Notes under the pieces: generated by a model
Seen by the model: the letters and a program-made list of their open reading frames with translations, nothing else
Databases searched by the model: none
Told to the model about the DNA's origin: nothing
Shown: positions 33,589 to 43,028 of the stretch, piece by piece
Layout: each line of letters starts with the position of its first letter
How positions within the stretch are numbered: the first letter of the stretch is position 1
Position numbers and translations under genes: made by a program
Assembly: GCF_011316935.1 (NCBI RefSeq)
Contig: NZ_WLYS01000007.1
Coordinates: forward strand, 105,175 to 169,174
DNA: 64,000 bases
Reading direction: 5' to 3'
From: Sphingobacterium chungjuense
GTDB lineage: Bacteria > Bacteroidota > Bacteroidia > Sphingobacteriales > Sphingobacteriaceae

Positions 33589-34872
33589 TTAATCTAGGTT
33601 CAAATCTTTAATCTTACGGTAAAGGGTGCGCTCGGAAATACCTAATTCTTGTGCAGCTGCTTTGCGCTTACCTTTGTGCTTTTTCAATGCGCGCTTAATT
33701 AGGTCCGATTCTTTGTCTACCAATGACAAGGACTCTTCTATTTCTTCTACATCTTGCGCATTATAGCGGTATTCGCCGTTAGCCGGTTTCGGTCTATTCG
33801 GGTTGTGAATGGTTAATGTCGCCGGTGAAGGTAAGCCATATTCATCACTCATCCGCGCAGCTACATTTCCACTGTTATTATCAATGTCTTTATACAGCTG
33901 ATTGATTACTGGAGAGTTTTGTTCGTACGTTCCCGCATTGATGCCATTTTGCAGCAGCTCGACCACTAATTTCTTCAGGTCAACCATATCGCGCTTCATA
34001 TCAAACAGGACTTTGTACAGCAAATCTCGCTCTGAAAAATCATCCTTATTCTGTTCGTTTACGAAAACTGGCAGATTAGATTGCTTCGCATCAGCCGGAA
34101 TATAATTGCTCAAGATGGCCGCATTGATATTACGCTCTCTTTCCAAAACGGCTACTTGCTCTGCGATATTTTTTAGCTGGCGAACATTTCCCGGCCAATT
34201 GTAACTGACTAATAAGTCTTGCGCATCGGGCAACAACTGAATGCTCGGTGTACGGTATTTATCCACAAAATCAACCACAAACTTCCGAAACAATAAATAG
34301 ATATCTTCGGGACGCTCTCTTAAGGCTGGAATTTTCAAGGGTACGGTATTCAACCGATAATATAGATCTTCCCGGAATTTGCCTTTCTGTACCGCGGTGT
34401 ACATATCTACATTGGTAGCAGCGACCACGCGAACGTTTGTTTTCTGCACTTTGGAAGATCCTACACGAATGTATTCGCCAGATTCCAATACGCGTAATAG
34501 ACGCGCTTGCGTGCCTAATGGTAACTCGCCAACTTCATCTAAAAAGATGGTGCCGCCATCGACGACTTCAAAATATCCTTTGCGCGCTTCGGTCGCGCCC
34601 GTGAAAGAGCCTTTCTCGTGGCCAAACAGCTCCGAGTCAATCGTTCCCTCTGGGATAGCGCCACAGTTAACAGCGATAAATGGCCCATGCTTGCGTGCGC
34701 TCAGTTGGTGAATAATGTGGGAAAAAACTTCCTTTCCCGAACCGCTTTCGCCTTGGATCAATACGGAGATATCCGTCGGTGCGACCTGACGGGCGATATC
34801 GAGTGCTCGATTTAATAAAGGCGAATTGCCAATAATTCCAAATCTACTTTTTAAATCCTGATGATCCACCAT
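33589..34872 (-). CDS. Sigma-54 enhancer-binding protein without receiver domain
   Basis: This 427-residue protein starts almost directly with the AAA+ domain: Walker A GESGSGKE (residues 41-48), a GSFTGA loop (88-93) in place of the usual GAFTGA that contacts sigma-54, and Walker B TIFLDEVGELP near residue 109. A linker (about 245-385) follows, then a Fis-type helix-turn-helix (RKAAAQELGISERTLYRKIKDL) at the C terminus. With no phosphorylation or ligand domain, it resembles PspF, whose activity is set by protein partners. It sits between miaB and lptE, consistent with an envelope-sensing role (inference). It could act on the four sigma-54-like promoters in this window. Confidence 0.92.
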   Translation of the reverse strand: MVDHQDLKSRFGIIGNSPLLNRALDIARQVAPTDISVLIQGESGSGKEVFSHIIHQLSARKHGPFIAVNCGAIPEGTIDSELFGHEKGSFTGATEARKGYFEVVDGGTIFLDEVGELPLGTQARLLRVLESGEYIRVGSSKVQKTNVRVVAATNVDMYTAVQKGKFREDLYYRLNTVPLKIPALRERPEDIYLLFRKFVVDFVDKYRTPSIQLLPDAQDLLVSYNWPGNVRQLKNIAEQVAVLERERNINAAILSNYIPADAKQSNLPVFVNEQNKDDFSERDLLYKVLFDMKRDMVDLKKLVVELLQNGINAGTYEQNSPVINQLYKDIDNNSGNVAARMSDEYGLPSPATLTIHNPNRPKPANGEYRYNAQDVEEIEESLSLVDKESDLIKRALKKHKGKRKAAAQELGISERTLYRKIKDLNLD

Positions 34873-34900
34873 GGGTACATTTTAGCTTTTAGCGCCTTTT

Positions 34901-36340
34901 TTAATTGATTATTTTTCCAATTAAAGTTGCTGAAGTACAACTTTCTCCCAATACATCCACATAATCGCCGGCTTTGTACCGAGCATCTAACGGGAATACC
35001 AACATCGCATTCTGATCATTGCGACCGCAATAATGTTGATCCGAACGTTTGGATAATCCTTCGATCAATACGCGGTGCACTTTGCCTACGTAATCTTGTA
35101 TGCGCTCGTGTCCATGTGTGCGTTGCAAAGCCACAATCTCGGTCAAACGACGTTTCTTTACCTCTTCCTGCACGTCATCTTCGAACCGCTTGGCTGCCAA
35201 TGTTCCCGGTCTTTCTGAATAGGCAAACATGTAGGCGAAATCGTATTTTACGTACTCCATCATGGAGATGGTATCTTGATGCTCTTCTTCTGTCTCGGTA
35301 CAAAATCCTGTAATCACGTCGGTAGATATCGCACAACCCGGAATAATACGGCGAATCGCATCGACGCGATCGATGTACCATTCGCGATCATAAGTACGGT
35401 TCATGATATCTAAAATCCGTGAATTGCCTGATTGAACTGGCAAATGGATATAGTTACAAATATTCTCGTACCGAGCAATGGTATGCAATACCTCGTCGGT
35501 AATATCTTTTGGATGTGAGGTGGAGAATCGAACGCGCAACAATGGATTGACATCGGCCACCATTGCTAATAGCGTGGCGAAGTTCACCGTTTCTGCCGCC
35601 TCTGCGCCATCTTCATTTTTCTGAGCGTGCTTGTACGAGTCCACATTCTGACCCAACAACGTCACTTCTCTATATCCAGCCTCAAAAAGATTCTTCGCTT
35701 CTTGTACGATGGACTGCGGATCGCGACTACGCTCTCGACCACGCGTGAAAGGAACAACGCAGAATGAGCACATATTATCACAGCCACGCATGATGGATAT
35801 GAATGCGGCTACGCCGTTGGAATTCAATCGCACCGGGCTAATGTCTGCATATGTTTCTTCGCGAGACAATAGCACGTTGACAGCTTTCGCACCATCATCA
35901 ACCTGCTCAATCAGATTCGGAAGATCACGGTAAGCATCTGGCCCAACGACCACATCCACCAACTTTTCTTCTTCCAAAAACTTGGCTTTAAGACGCTCTG
36001 CCATACAGCCCAATACGCCTACGATCATCCCCGGATTACGCGCTTTGGCAGATTCAAATTCCTTCAATCTATTCCGAACGCGTTGTTCGGCATTTTCGCG
36101 TATAGAGCAGGTATTAATAAACACCACATCTGCATCTTTAAAGTCTTTCGTGGTCTCAAAACCACGGTCAATCAGTATAGATGCTACAATCTCACTGTCC
36201 GAAAAATTCATCTGACAACCGTAACTCTCGATATATAGTTTTCGCCCGTTGCTAGCTCCAGTAGGCACCATATCAAGTGCCTCGCCTTGACGAGTTTCAT
36301 CGTGTGTTTTGGTTGTGTGTAATAAGTCTAACATGTCCAT
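34901..36340 (-). CDS. miaB: tRNA-2-methylthio-N6-dimethylallyladenosine synthase
   Basis: This 479-residue radical-SAM methylthiotransferase has an N-terminal UPF0004 domain with three cluster cysteines (YGCQMN, NTCSIRE, LGCMAE), the radical-SAM motif CDNMCSFC near residue 190, and a C-terminal TRAM domain. It adds the 2-methylthio group to i6A37 of tRNAs reading UNN codons. It is the first gene of the leftward operon leading to the sigma-54 activator, lptE, the TPR protein and secG. Confidence 0.96.
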   Translation of the reverse strand: MDMLDLLHTTKTHDETRQGEALDMVPTGASNGRKLYIESYGCQMNFSDSEIVASILIDRGFETTKDFKDADVVFINTCSIRENAEQRVRNRLKEFESAKARNPGMIVGVLGCMAERLKAKFLEEEKLVDVVVGPDAYRDLPNLIEQVDDGAKAVNVLLSREETYADISPVRLNSNGVAAFISIMRGCDNMCSFCVVPFTRGRERSRDPQSIVQEAKNLFEAGYREVTLLGQNVDSYKHAQKNEDGAEAAETVNFATLLAMVADVNPLLRVRFSTSHPKDITDEVLHTIARYENICNYIHLPVQSGNSRILDIMNRTYDREWYIDRVDAIRRIIPGCAISTDVITGFCTETEEEHQDTISMMEYVKYDFAYMFAYSERPGTLAAKRFEDDVQEEVKKRRLTEIVALQRTHGHERIQDYVGKVHRVLIEGLSKRSDQHYCGRNDQNAMLVFPLDARYKAGDYVDVLGESCTSATLIGKIIN

Positions 36341-36352
36341 TTCTCAAAGAGA

Positions 36353-36360
36353 CAAAGTTA
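36353..36360 (-). promoter_or_regulatory. -7 element of the miaB operon
   Basis: Read leftward, TAACTTTG, a perfect TAnnTTTG match 12 bases before the miaB ATG. No TTG is found at 19-21 nt. Confidence 0.5.
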
Positions 36361-36381
36361 AGAATTAAATCTTAGAATGCG

Positions 36382-36394
36382 TGACAAGATGTCA
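36382..36394. promoter_or_regulatory. TGACA-N3-TGTCA palindrome between miaB and the DUF2911 gene
   Basis: This has the same perfect 5-3-5 palindrome as at 12226-12238 upstream of dnaK. It ends 6 bases before a TTG (36401-36403) that could be the -33 of the DUF2911 gene. Confidence 0.5.
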
Positions 36395-36454
36395 TCTGCA
36401 TTGGCCTATTGCATATCGGTCTAATGTTTGATAATTTAGCATAAAAAAGCAATT

Positions 36455-37297
36455 ATGAAAAAAACACTATCAGCATGTATCGTGGCATTGGCGATCTTAT
36501 CTGGAGCATCATCGGCTCAGGCACAGGCGAAGTTGCCACCTGCAAGTAGCACGCAACAAGTATCGCAAGGATTAGGTATTAGCAAGATCTCGCTTACTTA
36601 TCAGCGCCCTAATAGCAATGGACGAACAGTATTTGGCGGATTAGTTCCGTATGGCGAAGTATGGCGCACCGGAGCGAACAACGCTACCGCGATTACTTTC
36701 GATAGCGAAGTAACGATTCAAGGTAAAACGGTACCTGCCGGAACGTATGGTTTATTTACCATTCCTAATAAAGGAGATTGGACAATCATCTTAAATAAAA
36801 CCGCGGAACAGTGGGGCGCCTACACGTATAAACAAGAGGATGATTTGCTTCGTTTTACCGCAAAACCAGTTAAGCTGAACAAAAAGGTAGAGACTTTTAC
36901 CATCAACTTTGAGAATGTTACTACAAAAAGTTTAGATGTGGTTTTGAGTTGGGAGAACGTAGCAGTTCCATTTACTGTATCTGTTGATCAGACTAAAGAG
37001 ATCATGGCTTCCTTGGATAATGCAATGAAAGGCGAGAAAAAACCTTATTTCCAAGCAGCGCAATATTATTTCCAAAATAACCTTGACATCGCTAAAGCGG
37101 TAACGTGGATTGAGGAAGCAGACAAAGGAAATACCAAAGCGCCACATATTAAATATTGGAAAGCTCAAATTCTGACAAAAGCCGGTGACAAAGCAGGTGC
37201 TGCTAAAGCTGCGCAAGAAGGAATTGATATAGCTACACAAGCAAACAATTCAGAATACATCAAATTGAATACACAAGCGCTTAAAGCTGCGAAGTAA
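36455..37297 (+). CDS. DUF2911 domain protein, secreted
   Basis: This 280-residue protein has a signal peptide (ending AQAQ near residue 25) and a DUF2911 beta-rich domain (about residues 30-175), recognisable from RPNSNGRTVFGGLVPYGEVWRTGANNAT and GKTVPAGTYGLFTIP. A C-terminal helical, TPR-like region (about 185-280) follows. The family is widespread in Bacteroidota, and its function is unknown. It is monocistronic with its own terminator, and its promoter region carries the TGACA-N3-TGTCA palindrome shared with dnaK. Confidence 0.88.
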   Translation: MKKTLSACIVALAILSGASSAQAQAKLPPASSTQQVSQGLGISKISLTYQRPNSNGRTVFGGLVPYGEVWRTGANNATAITFDSEVTIQGKTVPAGTYGLFTIPNKGDWTIILNKTAEQWGAYTYKQEDDLLRFTAKPVKLNKKVETFTINFENVTTKSLDVVLSWENVAVPFTVSVDQTKEIMASLDNAMKGEKKPYFQAAQYYFQNNLDIAKAVTWIEEADKGNTKAPHIKYWKAQILTKAGDKAGAAKAAQEGIDIATQANNSEYIKLNTQALKAAK

Positions 37298-37313
37298 GCA
37301 ACACGATATTCAG

Positions 37314-37362
37314 GCCGTCTGTATAAGCTTCTTCACGGGAGCAGGCGTACAGACGGCTTTTT
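37314..37362 (+). terminator. Terminator of the DUF2911 gene
   Basis: A perfect 10-bp stem (37314-37323 with 37348-37357) is followed by TTTTTAT. Confidence 0.85.
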
Positions 37363-37376
37363 ATTGGATGAAGTAA

Positions 37377-38171
37377 TTATAATTCTTCTTTAAGAATAGC
37401 TTCCAGCTCCTCGGCAGAAAGATTCATATTTACATTACCATCCTTGGCGAATGAAATCTCTCCGGTCTCTTCAGATACAATAACGGAAACGGCTTCCGAA
37501 ACTTCTGTAACCCCGATCGCGGCACGATGCCGCAAACCAAACTGCGGCGGCAGATCTTCACTATCCGACAGAGGCAATACCGAACTAGCGGTCATAATCC
37601 GAAAATCAACAATGACCACAGCGCCATCATGCAGTGGCGAGTTCTTAAAAAATATGGACTCCAACAGTCTTTTTGAAATCGGAGCGTCGATATATTCACC
37701 ACTCGATTGATAATATTCTTCATCGAAATGACGAGAGAATACCAACAAAGCACCGGTCTGTGACTTAGCTAGGCTTCGGCAGGCATCTACTATAGGCTTG
37801 ATCAGTTCTGATCGATCTCCTTCTACGGCTTTGCGTGCCCCAAAGAATGACCAGATAAACTTCTTGCGACGCATGGATATGTTTTTACCGATATGCAGCA
37901 AAAAACGTCGAATTTCCTGTTGGAACACGACGATCAACGCAATGGATCCTACCGAGATAAAGCCGCCAAAGATCTCCGTCAATAGACGCATCTCCAATTG
38001 TTTCACGACCAGATAAATACCATAAAACAGACCGACCCCAATCAAGATGTTGACGGCAATGGTACCTTTTATCAAACTATATACATAGTAAATGATAATG
38101 GCTACCAACAAAATGTCGATAAAATCGAACCAGCGGAAACCACTCAGAAGATTAAAATCCAGTCCTTGCAT
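37377..38171 (-). CDS. cdaA: Membrane diadenylate cyclase CdaA
   Basis: This 264-residue protein has three N-terminal membrane segments (about residues 16-90) and a DisA_N catalytic domain with the two active-site motifs LHDGAVVI (DGA, near residue 184) and GLRHRAAIG (RHR, near 216). It makes cyclic di-AMP from two ATP. Cyclic di-AMP commonly governs osmotic balance and wall homeostasis. Unlike in Firmicutes, no cdaR or glmM gene is adjacent. It is divergent from pdxJ. Confidence 0.95.
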   Translation of the reverse strand: MQGLDFNLLSGFRWFDFIDILLVAIIIYYVYSLIKGTIAVNILIGVGLFYGIYLVVKQLEMRLLTEIFGGFISVGSIALIVVFQQEIRRFLLHIGKNISMRRKKFIWSFFGARKAVEGDRSELIKPIVDACRSLAKSQTGALLVFSRHFDEEYYQSSGEYIDAPISKRLLESIFFKNSPLHDGAVVIVDFRIMTASSVLPLSDSEDLPPQFGLRHRAAIGVTEVSEAVSVIVSEETGEISFAKDGNVNMNLSAEELEAILKEEL

Positions 38172-38234
38172 ATACTCTGCAATTTAATGAATATTCTGCA
38201 ACCTGTACTATGACTGTTATATAATTTAAGCCAA

Positions 38235-38263
38235 TTGCAGCCATTTTATATTGATTATATTTG
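38235..38263 (+). promoter_or_regulatory. Promoter of pdxJ
   Basis: TTG (38235-38237), 18 nt, TATATTTG (38256-38263), with the ATG at 38285. Confidence 0.55.
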
Positions 38264-38284
38264 TGATATAACAAGCTACCGTAC

Positions 38285-39004
38285 ATGACTAGATTATCTG
38301 TAAATATCAATAAGATCGCCACCTTGCGCAACGCACGTGGCGGCAATATTCCCAACGTACTGACCACTGCGATCGCTTGTGAACGCTTTGGCGCGCAAGG
38401 AATCACGGTGCATCCAAGACCAGATGAACGCCATATCCGATATCAGGATGTGTATGATCTAAAAAAAGAAATCCAAACTGAATTTAATATCGAAGGCAAC
38501 TGTCAAGAAGATAAGTTTGTGGAGCTGGTGCTAGCGAACAAACCTTCGCAAGTAACTTTGGTACCGGATGCCAATGAGCAAATCACGTCTAACCACGGCT
38601 GGGATACCATAAAACATAAACTTTACTTACGCGATATGGTAAGCCGCTTCCAACAGGAAGGCATTCGCGTTTCGCTTTTTGTGGATCCTGTGGAGGACAT
38701 GGTGGAAGCAGCCGCAGAAACTGGCGCAGATCGCGTGGAATTGTACACCGAAGCCTATGCGGCGGAGTTTGGCTACGATAAAGAAAAAGCCATTGAACCT
38801 TACTTTAAAGCTGCATTAAAGGCACGTGAAGTGGGCTTAGGGCTAAATGCCGGACATGATCTAGACTTGCATAATCTGGCGTTTTTCAATGAGCGAATTC
38901 CAGGTTTATTAGAAGTGAGTATTGGCCATGCTTTGGTAGCGGATGCGTTGTTTCTCGGATTGGAAGAAACGATCAAAAGATACTTGGCGGCGCTCAAAGC
39001 GTAA
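38285..39004 (+). CDS. pdxJ: Pyridoxine 5'-phosphate synthase
   Basis: This 239-residue TIM-barrel enzyme has the family motifs [17 protein letters not shown] (residues 4-20), [18 protein letters not shown] near residue 39 with the catalytic His and Glu region, VTLVPD near 93, and ELYTEAYA and [12 protein letters not shown] near 180. It condenses 1-deoxy-D-xylulose 5-phosphate with 3-amino-2-oxopropyl phosphate in vitamin B6 synthesis. It is monocistronic between its own promoter and a bidirectional terminator. Confidence 0.96.
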   Translation: MTRLSVNINKIATLRNARGGNIPNVLTTAIACERFGAQGITVHPRPDERHIRYQDVYDLKKEIQTEFNIEGNCQEDKFVELVLANKPSQVTLVPDANEQITSNHGWDTIKHKLYLRDMVSRFQQEGIRVSLFVDPVEDMVEAAAETGADRVELYTEAYAAEFGYDKEKAIEPYFKAALKAREVGLGLNAGHDLDLHNLAFFNERIPGLLEVSIGHALVADALFLGLEETIKRYLAALKA

Positions 39005-39021
39005 AAACTCCCTACTTATTA

Positions 39022-39063
39022 AAATCGAAAGGCGCACCAATAAATTGGTGCGCCTTTCGATTT
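39022..39063. terminator. Bidirectional terminator between pdxJ and lepB
   Basis: A perfect 20-bp inverted repeat (39022-39041 with 39044-39063), with A/T-rich ends serving both convergent genes. Confidence 0.85.
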
Positions 39064-39102
39064 CATATTGTTTACTGCGGGCTGAAGCGCCCAGTAAACG
39101 CC

Positions 39103-40551
39103 TTAATTGATGCCTCTAAAAATTCTATTCCAACGAATCTTCGATAAGAAAGTTCCGTCTTCATCATAACTCATGAAAGTCAATACGGCTTTACCTACAA
39201 TATGGTCTTCGGGAACAAAGCCCCAGCCACGTGAATCTAAAGAATTGTGTCTATTATCGCCCATCATCCAGTAATAATCCATATTAAAGGTGTAGCTATC
39301 TGCTAATTTGCCATTGAGATAAAGTCCATCGGCACGCTCTTCTAACGTATTGCCTTCGTATACCGTGATAGCACGGATATATAATGGTAAAGTTTTGCTA
39401 TCCAACTTGACAGTCCAACCTTTTTTAGGAATAGTGAATGGACCAAAGTTGTCATAATTCCAGACCGTACCATCCTTGTAGAATGGAAATGCTTGTGCCA
39501 TTTCCGAATTATCATCTGGTCCGTATACCTGCTCAATCACTTCTTTTACATTATTCCATTTTCGCACTTCTTCTGCCTCTTCGCGTGTGATGTGCAATAC
39601 ATATACACCTCTCGACGGATCGTTTAGATATGTGCTTAATTCGTAGCGTTTCTCCACCAGTCGATTCAAATCTAAGCCATATGGCTGTTCGGTGATTACG
39701 ATATAGCTTGGTTGAAGATTATGACTTTCGAACGCTTCTTCTCCATTAACAAATAGCTGTGCGCTTTTCATGGTGATCACGTCGCCCGGCATACCTACAC
39801 AGCGCTTCACGTAATTCTCGCGTTTATCGACCGGTCTTTCGAATGGCGCGTCAGCATCCATCGGATAATTGAAGACGACCACATCATTTCTTTTGATTTC
39901 TTGAAATCCTGGCAAGCGTTTGTACGGGATTTTGATCCATTCCGAATAGGCTTTGCCGCCCGTGATCGGCATCGTATGATGGGCGAATGGGAAAGCCAAA
40001 GGAGTCATCGGAACCCGTGCCCCATAATTCAACTTACTGACAAATAAGAAATCACCAATTAATAAAGTGCGCTCCATCGAACCGGTCGGGATCACATAGG
40101 GTTCAATTAAAAAACTACGGATCAGTGATGCGGCCACCGTTGCAAATATAATGGCATCAGTCCATTCGCGCACCGCAGATTTCTTATACGGATATTTCTT
40201 TTTAAACTCTTCGGTATTGGATGGGCCTAAGTATTTTACCGTCGCATCCCGACCCCACATCGGCAATACAATAAAGGGAACCAGTACCGCAGCAGCAGTT
40301 TCCCAAAACCGACGTTTGCCAAAGCTTTTCAACAGATCAAAATACAATCCGAAGAATACAAACACATTGACAATCGGTACTAATAACCAAAGCACCCACC
40401 AACGAGGTCGCGCTACTAAATCGGCAAATATTACCTCACGATAGAAAGGAATAAAGGCTTCCCAACCTTGCTTTCCGGCTTTTCTGAATAATAGAAAAAG
40501 GCCGTACCATGATACGATGAGAAATAAGGCAAATAAAATATAATAGATCAT
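39103..40551 (-). CDS. lepB: Signal peptidase I (extended Bacteroidota form)
   Basis: This 482-residue protein has an N-terminal multi-segment membrane region (about residues 1-100), a further membrane anchor (about 135-150) and the catalytic domain. The nucleophile Ser is in PTGSMERTLL near residue 160, the general-base Lys in NYVKRCVGMPGD near 248, and the C-terminal box in MMGDNRHNSLDSRGWGFVP near 433. A long insertion (about 285-400) separates the boxes, making it about twice the E. coli family core, as is usual in Bacteroidota. It removes signal peptides from exported proteins. It is the last gene of the parAB operon. Confidence 0.93.
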   Translation of the reverse strand: MIYYILFALFLIVSWYGLFLLFRKAGKQGWEAFIPFYREVIFADLVARPRWWVLWLLVPIVNVFVFFGLYFDLLKSFGKRRFWETAAAVLVPFIVLPMWGRDATVKYLGPSNTEEFKKKYPYKKSAVREWTDAIIFATVAASLIRSFLIEPYVIPTGSMERTLLIGDFLFVSKLNYGARVPMTPLAFPFAHHTMPITGGKAYSEWIKIPYKRLPGFQEIKRNDVVVFNYPMDADAPFERPVDKRENYVKRCVGMPGDVITMKSAQLFVNGEEAFESHNLQPSYIVITEQPYGLDLNRLVEKRYELSTYLNDPSRGVYVLHITREEAEEVRKWNNVKEVIEQVYGPDDNSEMAQAFPFYKDGTVWNYDNFGPFTIPKKGWTVKLDSKTLPLYIRAITVYEGNTLEERADGLYLNGKLADSYTFNMDYYWMMGDNRHNSLDSRGWGFVPEDHIVGKAVLTFMSYDEDGTFLSKIRWNRIFRGIN

Positions 40552-40556
40552 GTATA

Positions 40557-41300
40557 CTACTTATTAAAATCAAACATTTCTGTCACTTGGTAGAATCCCT
40601 TCCGACCAACTAACCACTCTGCTGCGACCACAGCTCCTAAGGCAAAACCATCTCGGCTGTGCGCCGTGTGCTTAAATTCAATCTGATCGACCTCTGAACT
40701 GTATAACACGGTGTGCGTACCCGGCACTTCTTCCAGTCGCAAACTCTCAATGAGTAATTCGTTCTTTGCCGGAATGATTTCCTCACCCGAGCCTTCTAAG
40801 CGATTCACCCAATTATCTTTATCAGTATAAGCCTCCAAAATACCTTCTGCAATCGTAATCGCCGTACCACTTGGTGCATCCAATTTATGAATGTGATGGA
40901 TTTCCTCTACTTGTGTATCATATTGCTTGTAAGGACTTATCGCCCTGGCCAACAACTTATTTACGTGAAAAAAGACATTGACACCGATACTAAAATTAGA
41001 CCCATATAGCATGGATTGATTAGCATCTACACATGTTGCCTTGACTTCTTCCAAATGATCGTACCAACCTGTAGTACCTACCACGATCGGAAGATCGTGC
41101 TCAAAGCAAAGACTGATATTATCTAACGCCGCATCTGGCGTACTAAAATCGATCGCAATATCTGCCGTTTTTAGATCTACGGAAGTGATATCTTCTCGGT
41201 TATTGGCATCGATAGTCCATGCAATCTCATGTCCTCTTTTGATGGCATACCGCTCAATAAGCTGCCCCATCTTGCCGTATCCTAATAATCCAATTTTCAT
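40557..41300 (-). CDS. dapB: 4-hydroxy-tetrahydrodipicolinate reductase
   Basis: This 247-residue NAD(P)H-dependent reductase of lysine and diaminopimelate synthesis has the nucleotide-binding GLLGYGKMGQ at residues 4-13, DFSTPDAALDN, VGTTGW and the active-site signature EEIHHIHKLDAPSGTA near residue 133. It is slightly shorter than the E. coli enzyme (273), as in other Bacteroidota. It sits between DUF5683 and lepB with 5-25 base gaps. Confidence 0.95.
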   Translation of the reverse strand: MKIGLLGYGKMGQLIERYAIKRGHEIAWTIDANNREDITSVDLKTADIAIDFSTPDAALDNISLCFEHDLPIVVGTTGWYDHLEEVKATCVDANQSMLYGSNFSIGVNVFFHVNKLLARAISPYKQYDTQVEEIHHIHKLDAPSGTAITIAEGILEAYTDKDNWVNRLEGSGEEIIPAKNELLIESLRLEEVPGTHTVLYSSEVDQIEFKHTAHSRDGFALGAVVAAEWLVGRKGFYQVTEMFDFNK

Positions 41301-41325
41301 TTTTATACTGTAATTGGTTGATATT

Positions 41326-42075
41326 TTAATGTAAGTTCACTGTTAGTTTGAAGCCCGGAGTAAACAAAGAAGCTGCTCCAAAGCGTGCATTCGTTGCCAT
41401 GCCACTGGGATAGGTAGGTATCACCGTTGGTGTTACTCTAAAAGACAAATCATCGCTGATATTCCAGCGATTACTCAACATGGAGTTTACATAAGCTTCT
41501 ACCACATTGAGACCGTACCAGCCCAAAGTAGCCAATATCACAATATCGCGATTACGCCGCATATTATCTCGTTGACGTATGAGCGATGGCTCAGAACCTG
41601 TTGGTCTATTTCCTAAAGGTCCATCCGATGGTTCCCCATTGTTATTAAAACGAAACTGCAATTCGGTCTGGTATTCGCGATAAAAGTAATTCCAATAATC
41701 AAAGGTAAGATATCCAGCTACTAATCCGCCGTATATCACAGGTACTTTTACCCACCACAAGCCGCCGTTGGTGTATTGACCCCAACCCGGCAAGATCGCA
41801 GATCGTCGCCACGCGACACGAGATACGCGTTCGATTTCTAAGCGAGCCGAATCCTTTAAAATACCTTTAAAATAGTATTTTTCGCGTTCTTTTTCCTCTC
41901 GTGTACGAGCTCGGCGTTCAGCGCGCGTTTCTTTTTTCTCGACATTTGCTCGTACAGAATCCGCTAATATACTATTGGCCATGCTATCTGCCGTACGGAT
42001 AATACTGTCGCGATCTTGTGCCTGCAAGGTTCCCCAGCATAAAAATGTAAACAATAAAACGCCGAGATACCGCAT
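41326..42075 (-). CDS. DUF5683 domain protein
   Basis: This 249-residue protein starts at ATG 42075, 4 bases after the parB stop; a longer frame to 42147 would overlap parB and lacks a signal peptide at its start. It has a signal peptide (ending LQAQ near residue 19), a charged coiled-coil-like stretch rich in Arg and Glu (about 45-75) and the DUF5683 region with RRSAILPGWGQYTNGGLWWVK, followed by two membrane segments. The function is unknown. Its constant place between parB and dapB in Bacteroidota suggests an envelope role. Confidence 0.88.
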   Translation of the reverse strand: MRYLGVLLFTFLCWGTLQAQDRDSIIRTADSMANSILADSVRANVEKKETRAERRARTREEKEREKYYFKGILKDSARLEIERVSRVAWRRSAILPGWGQYTNGGLWWVKVPVIYGGLVAGYLTFDYWNYFYREYQTELQFRFNNNGEPSDGPLGNRPTGSEPSLIRQRDNMRRNRDIVILATLGWYGLNVVEAYVNSMLSNRWNISDDLSFRVTPTVIPTYPSGMATNARFGAASLFTPGFKLTVNLH

Positions 42076-42079
42076 ACAA

Positions 42080-43021
42080 TTACCAGTCAAGCAACTCCAA
42101 TATACGGCCAAGATCGTCTTCGGAATCAAATGGAATTTCGATAGCACCTTTTCCTTTACTATTTTTCATATTAAGCTTGACGCTCGCAGCAAATCGAGAG
42201 GCCAAATCGTCTTGTATCTTCTGATATTGAAAGTTCAAAGTCTTCTTCGCTCCTTCTGCTTTCGCATTGGTTTCTGTTTCAGCTTGCCCCTGCTGTATCG
42301 CACGCACTAGTTCTTCCGCTTTACGGACAGACAAGCTCTGCTCTATAATCTGTTGAAATACAAAAAGTTGTTTTTCTTCGCCGCCAATATTGATTAAAGC
42401 GCGAGCATGCCCCATAGACAGTTGCCCATCGCGTATGGCAGCTTGTATCACTGGAGGTAATTTCAAAAGACGAAGGTAGTTGGTCACTGTACTTCTATTT
42501 TTAGAAACACGCTCGCCAAGCTCCTCTTGTTTCAAATTACACTCTTCAATCATACGCTGAAAGCTCAACGCCACTTCCATGGCATTTAGGTTTTCGCGCT
42601 GAATATTTTCGATCAACGCCATTTCCAGCATCTGCTGATCGTTGGCCGTACGCACATATGCTGGGATTGCCGTGATTCCTGCCAATTTGGAGGCGCGTAA
42701 TCGGCGCTCACCGCTGATGAGTTGGTACGAATCTTTGCTCATCTGCCGAACGGTGATCGGCTGAATAAGACCTTGCAATTTGATGGAGTCGGAAAGCTCT
42801 TGCAAAGCCACTTCATCAAACTCCGTACGCGGCTGAAATGGATTTATCTCTACGTGAGCGACTTCTATAAAATTGATCCCACCAACGGGCTTCACTTCCG
42901 ACTGTCGGTCTCTGTTCTCGGTATTTACCTTAGTCGCAGATTGTCCTCTGTTGATATCCTCATCTTGAAGCAATGCACCTAAACCCTTACCCAATCCTAT
43001 TTTTCGCTGTTGTGCTGCCAT
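42080..43021 (-). CDS. parB: Chromosome partitioning protein ParB
   Basis: This 313-residue protein has the ParB N-terminal CTPase domain (INPFQPRTEFDEVALQELSDSI, then LISGERRLRASKLAG near residue 105), a helix-turn-helix (KQEELGERVSKNRSTVTNYLRLL near 168) and a C-terminal dimerisation segment. It loads at parS sites near the origin and cooperates with ParA. No parS-like site (TGTTNCACGTGNAACA) was seen in the window. It lies 7 bases downstream of parA. Confidence 0.96.
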   Translation of the reverse strand: MAAQQRKIGLGKGLGALLQDEDINRGQSATKVNTENRDRQSEVKPVGGINFIEVAHVEINPFQPRTEFDEVALQELSDSIKLQGLIQPITVRQMSKDSYQLISGERRLRASKLAGITAIPAYVRTANDQQMLEMALIENIQRENLNAMEVALSFQRMIEECNLKQEELGERVSKNRSTVTNYLRLLKLPPVIQAAIRDGQLSMGHARALINIGGEEKQLFVFQQIIEQSLSVRKAEELVRAIQQGQAETETNAKAEGAKKTLNFQYQKIQDDLASRFAASVKLNMKNSKGKGAIEIPFDSEDDLGRILELLDW

Positions 43022-43028
43022 ATCTCTT

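Noticed and set aside
35520..35540. A GAATCGAAC string resembling a tRNA T-loop.
   Set aside because: It lies within miaB coding sequence, without acceptor or anticodon stems.
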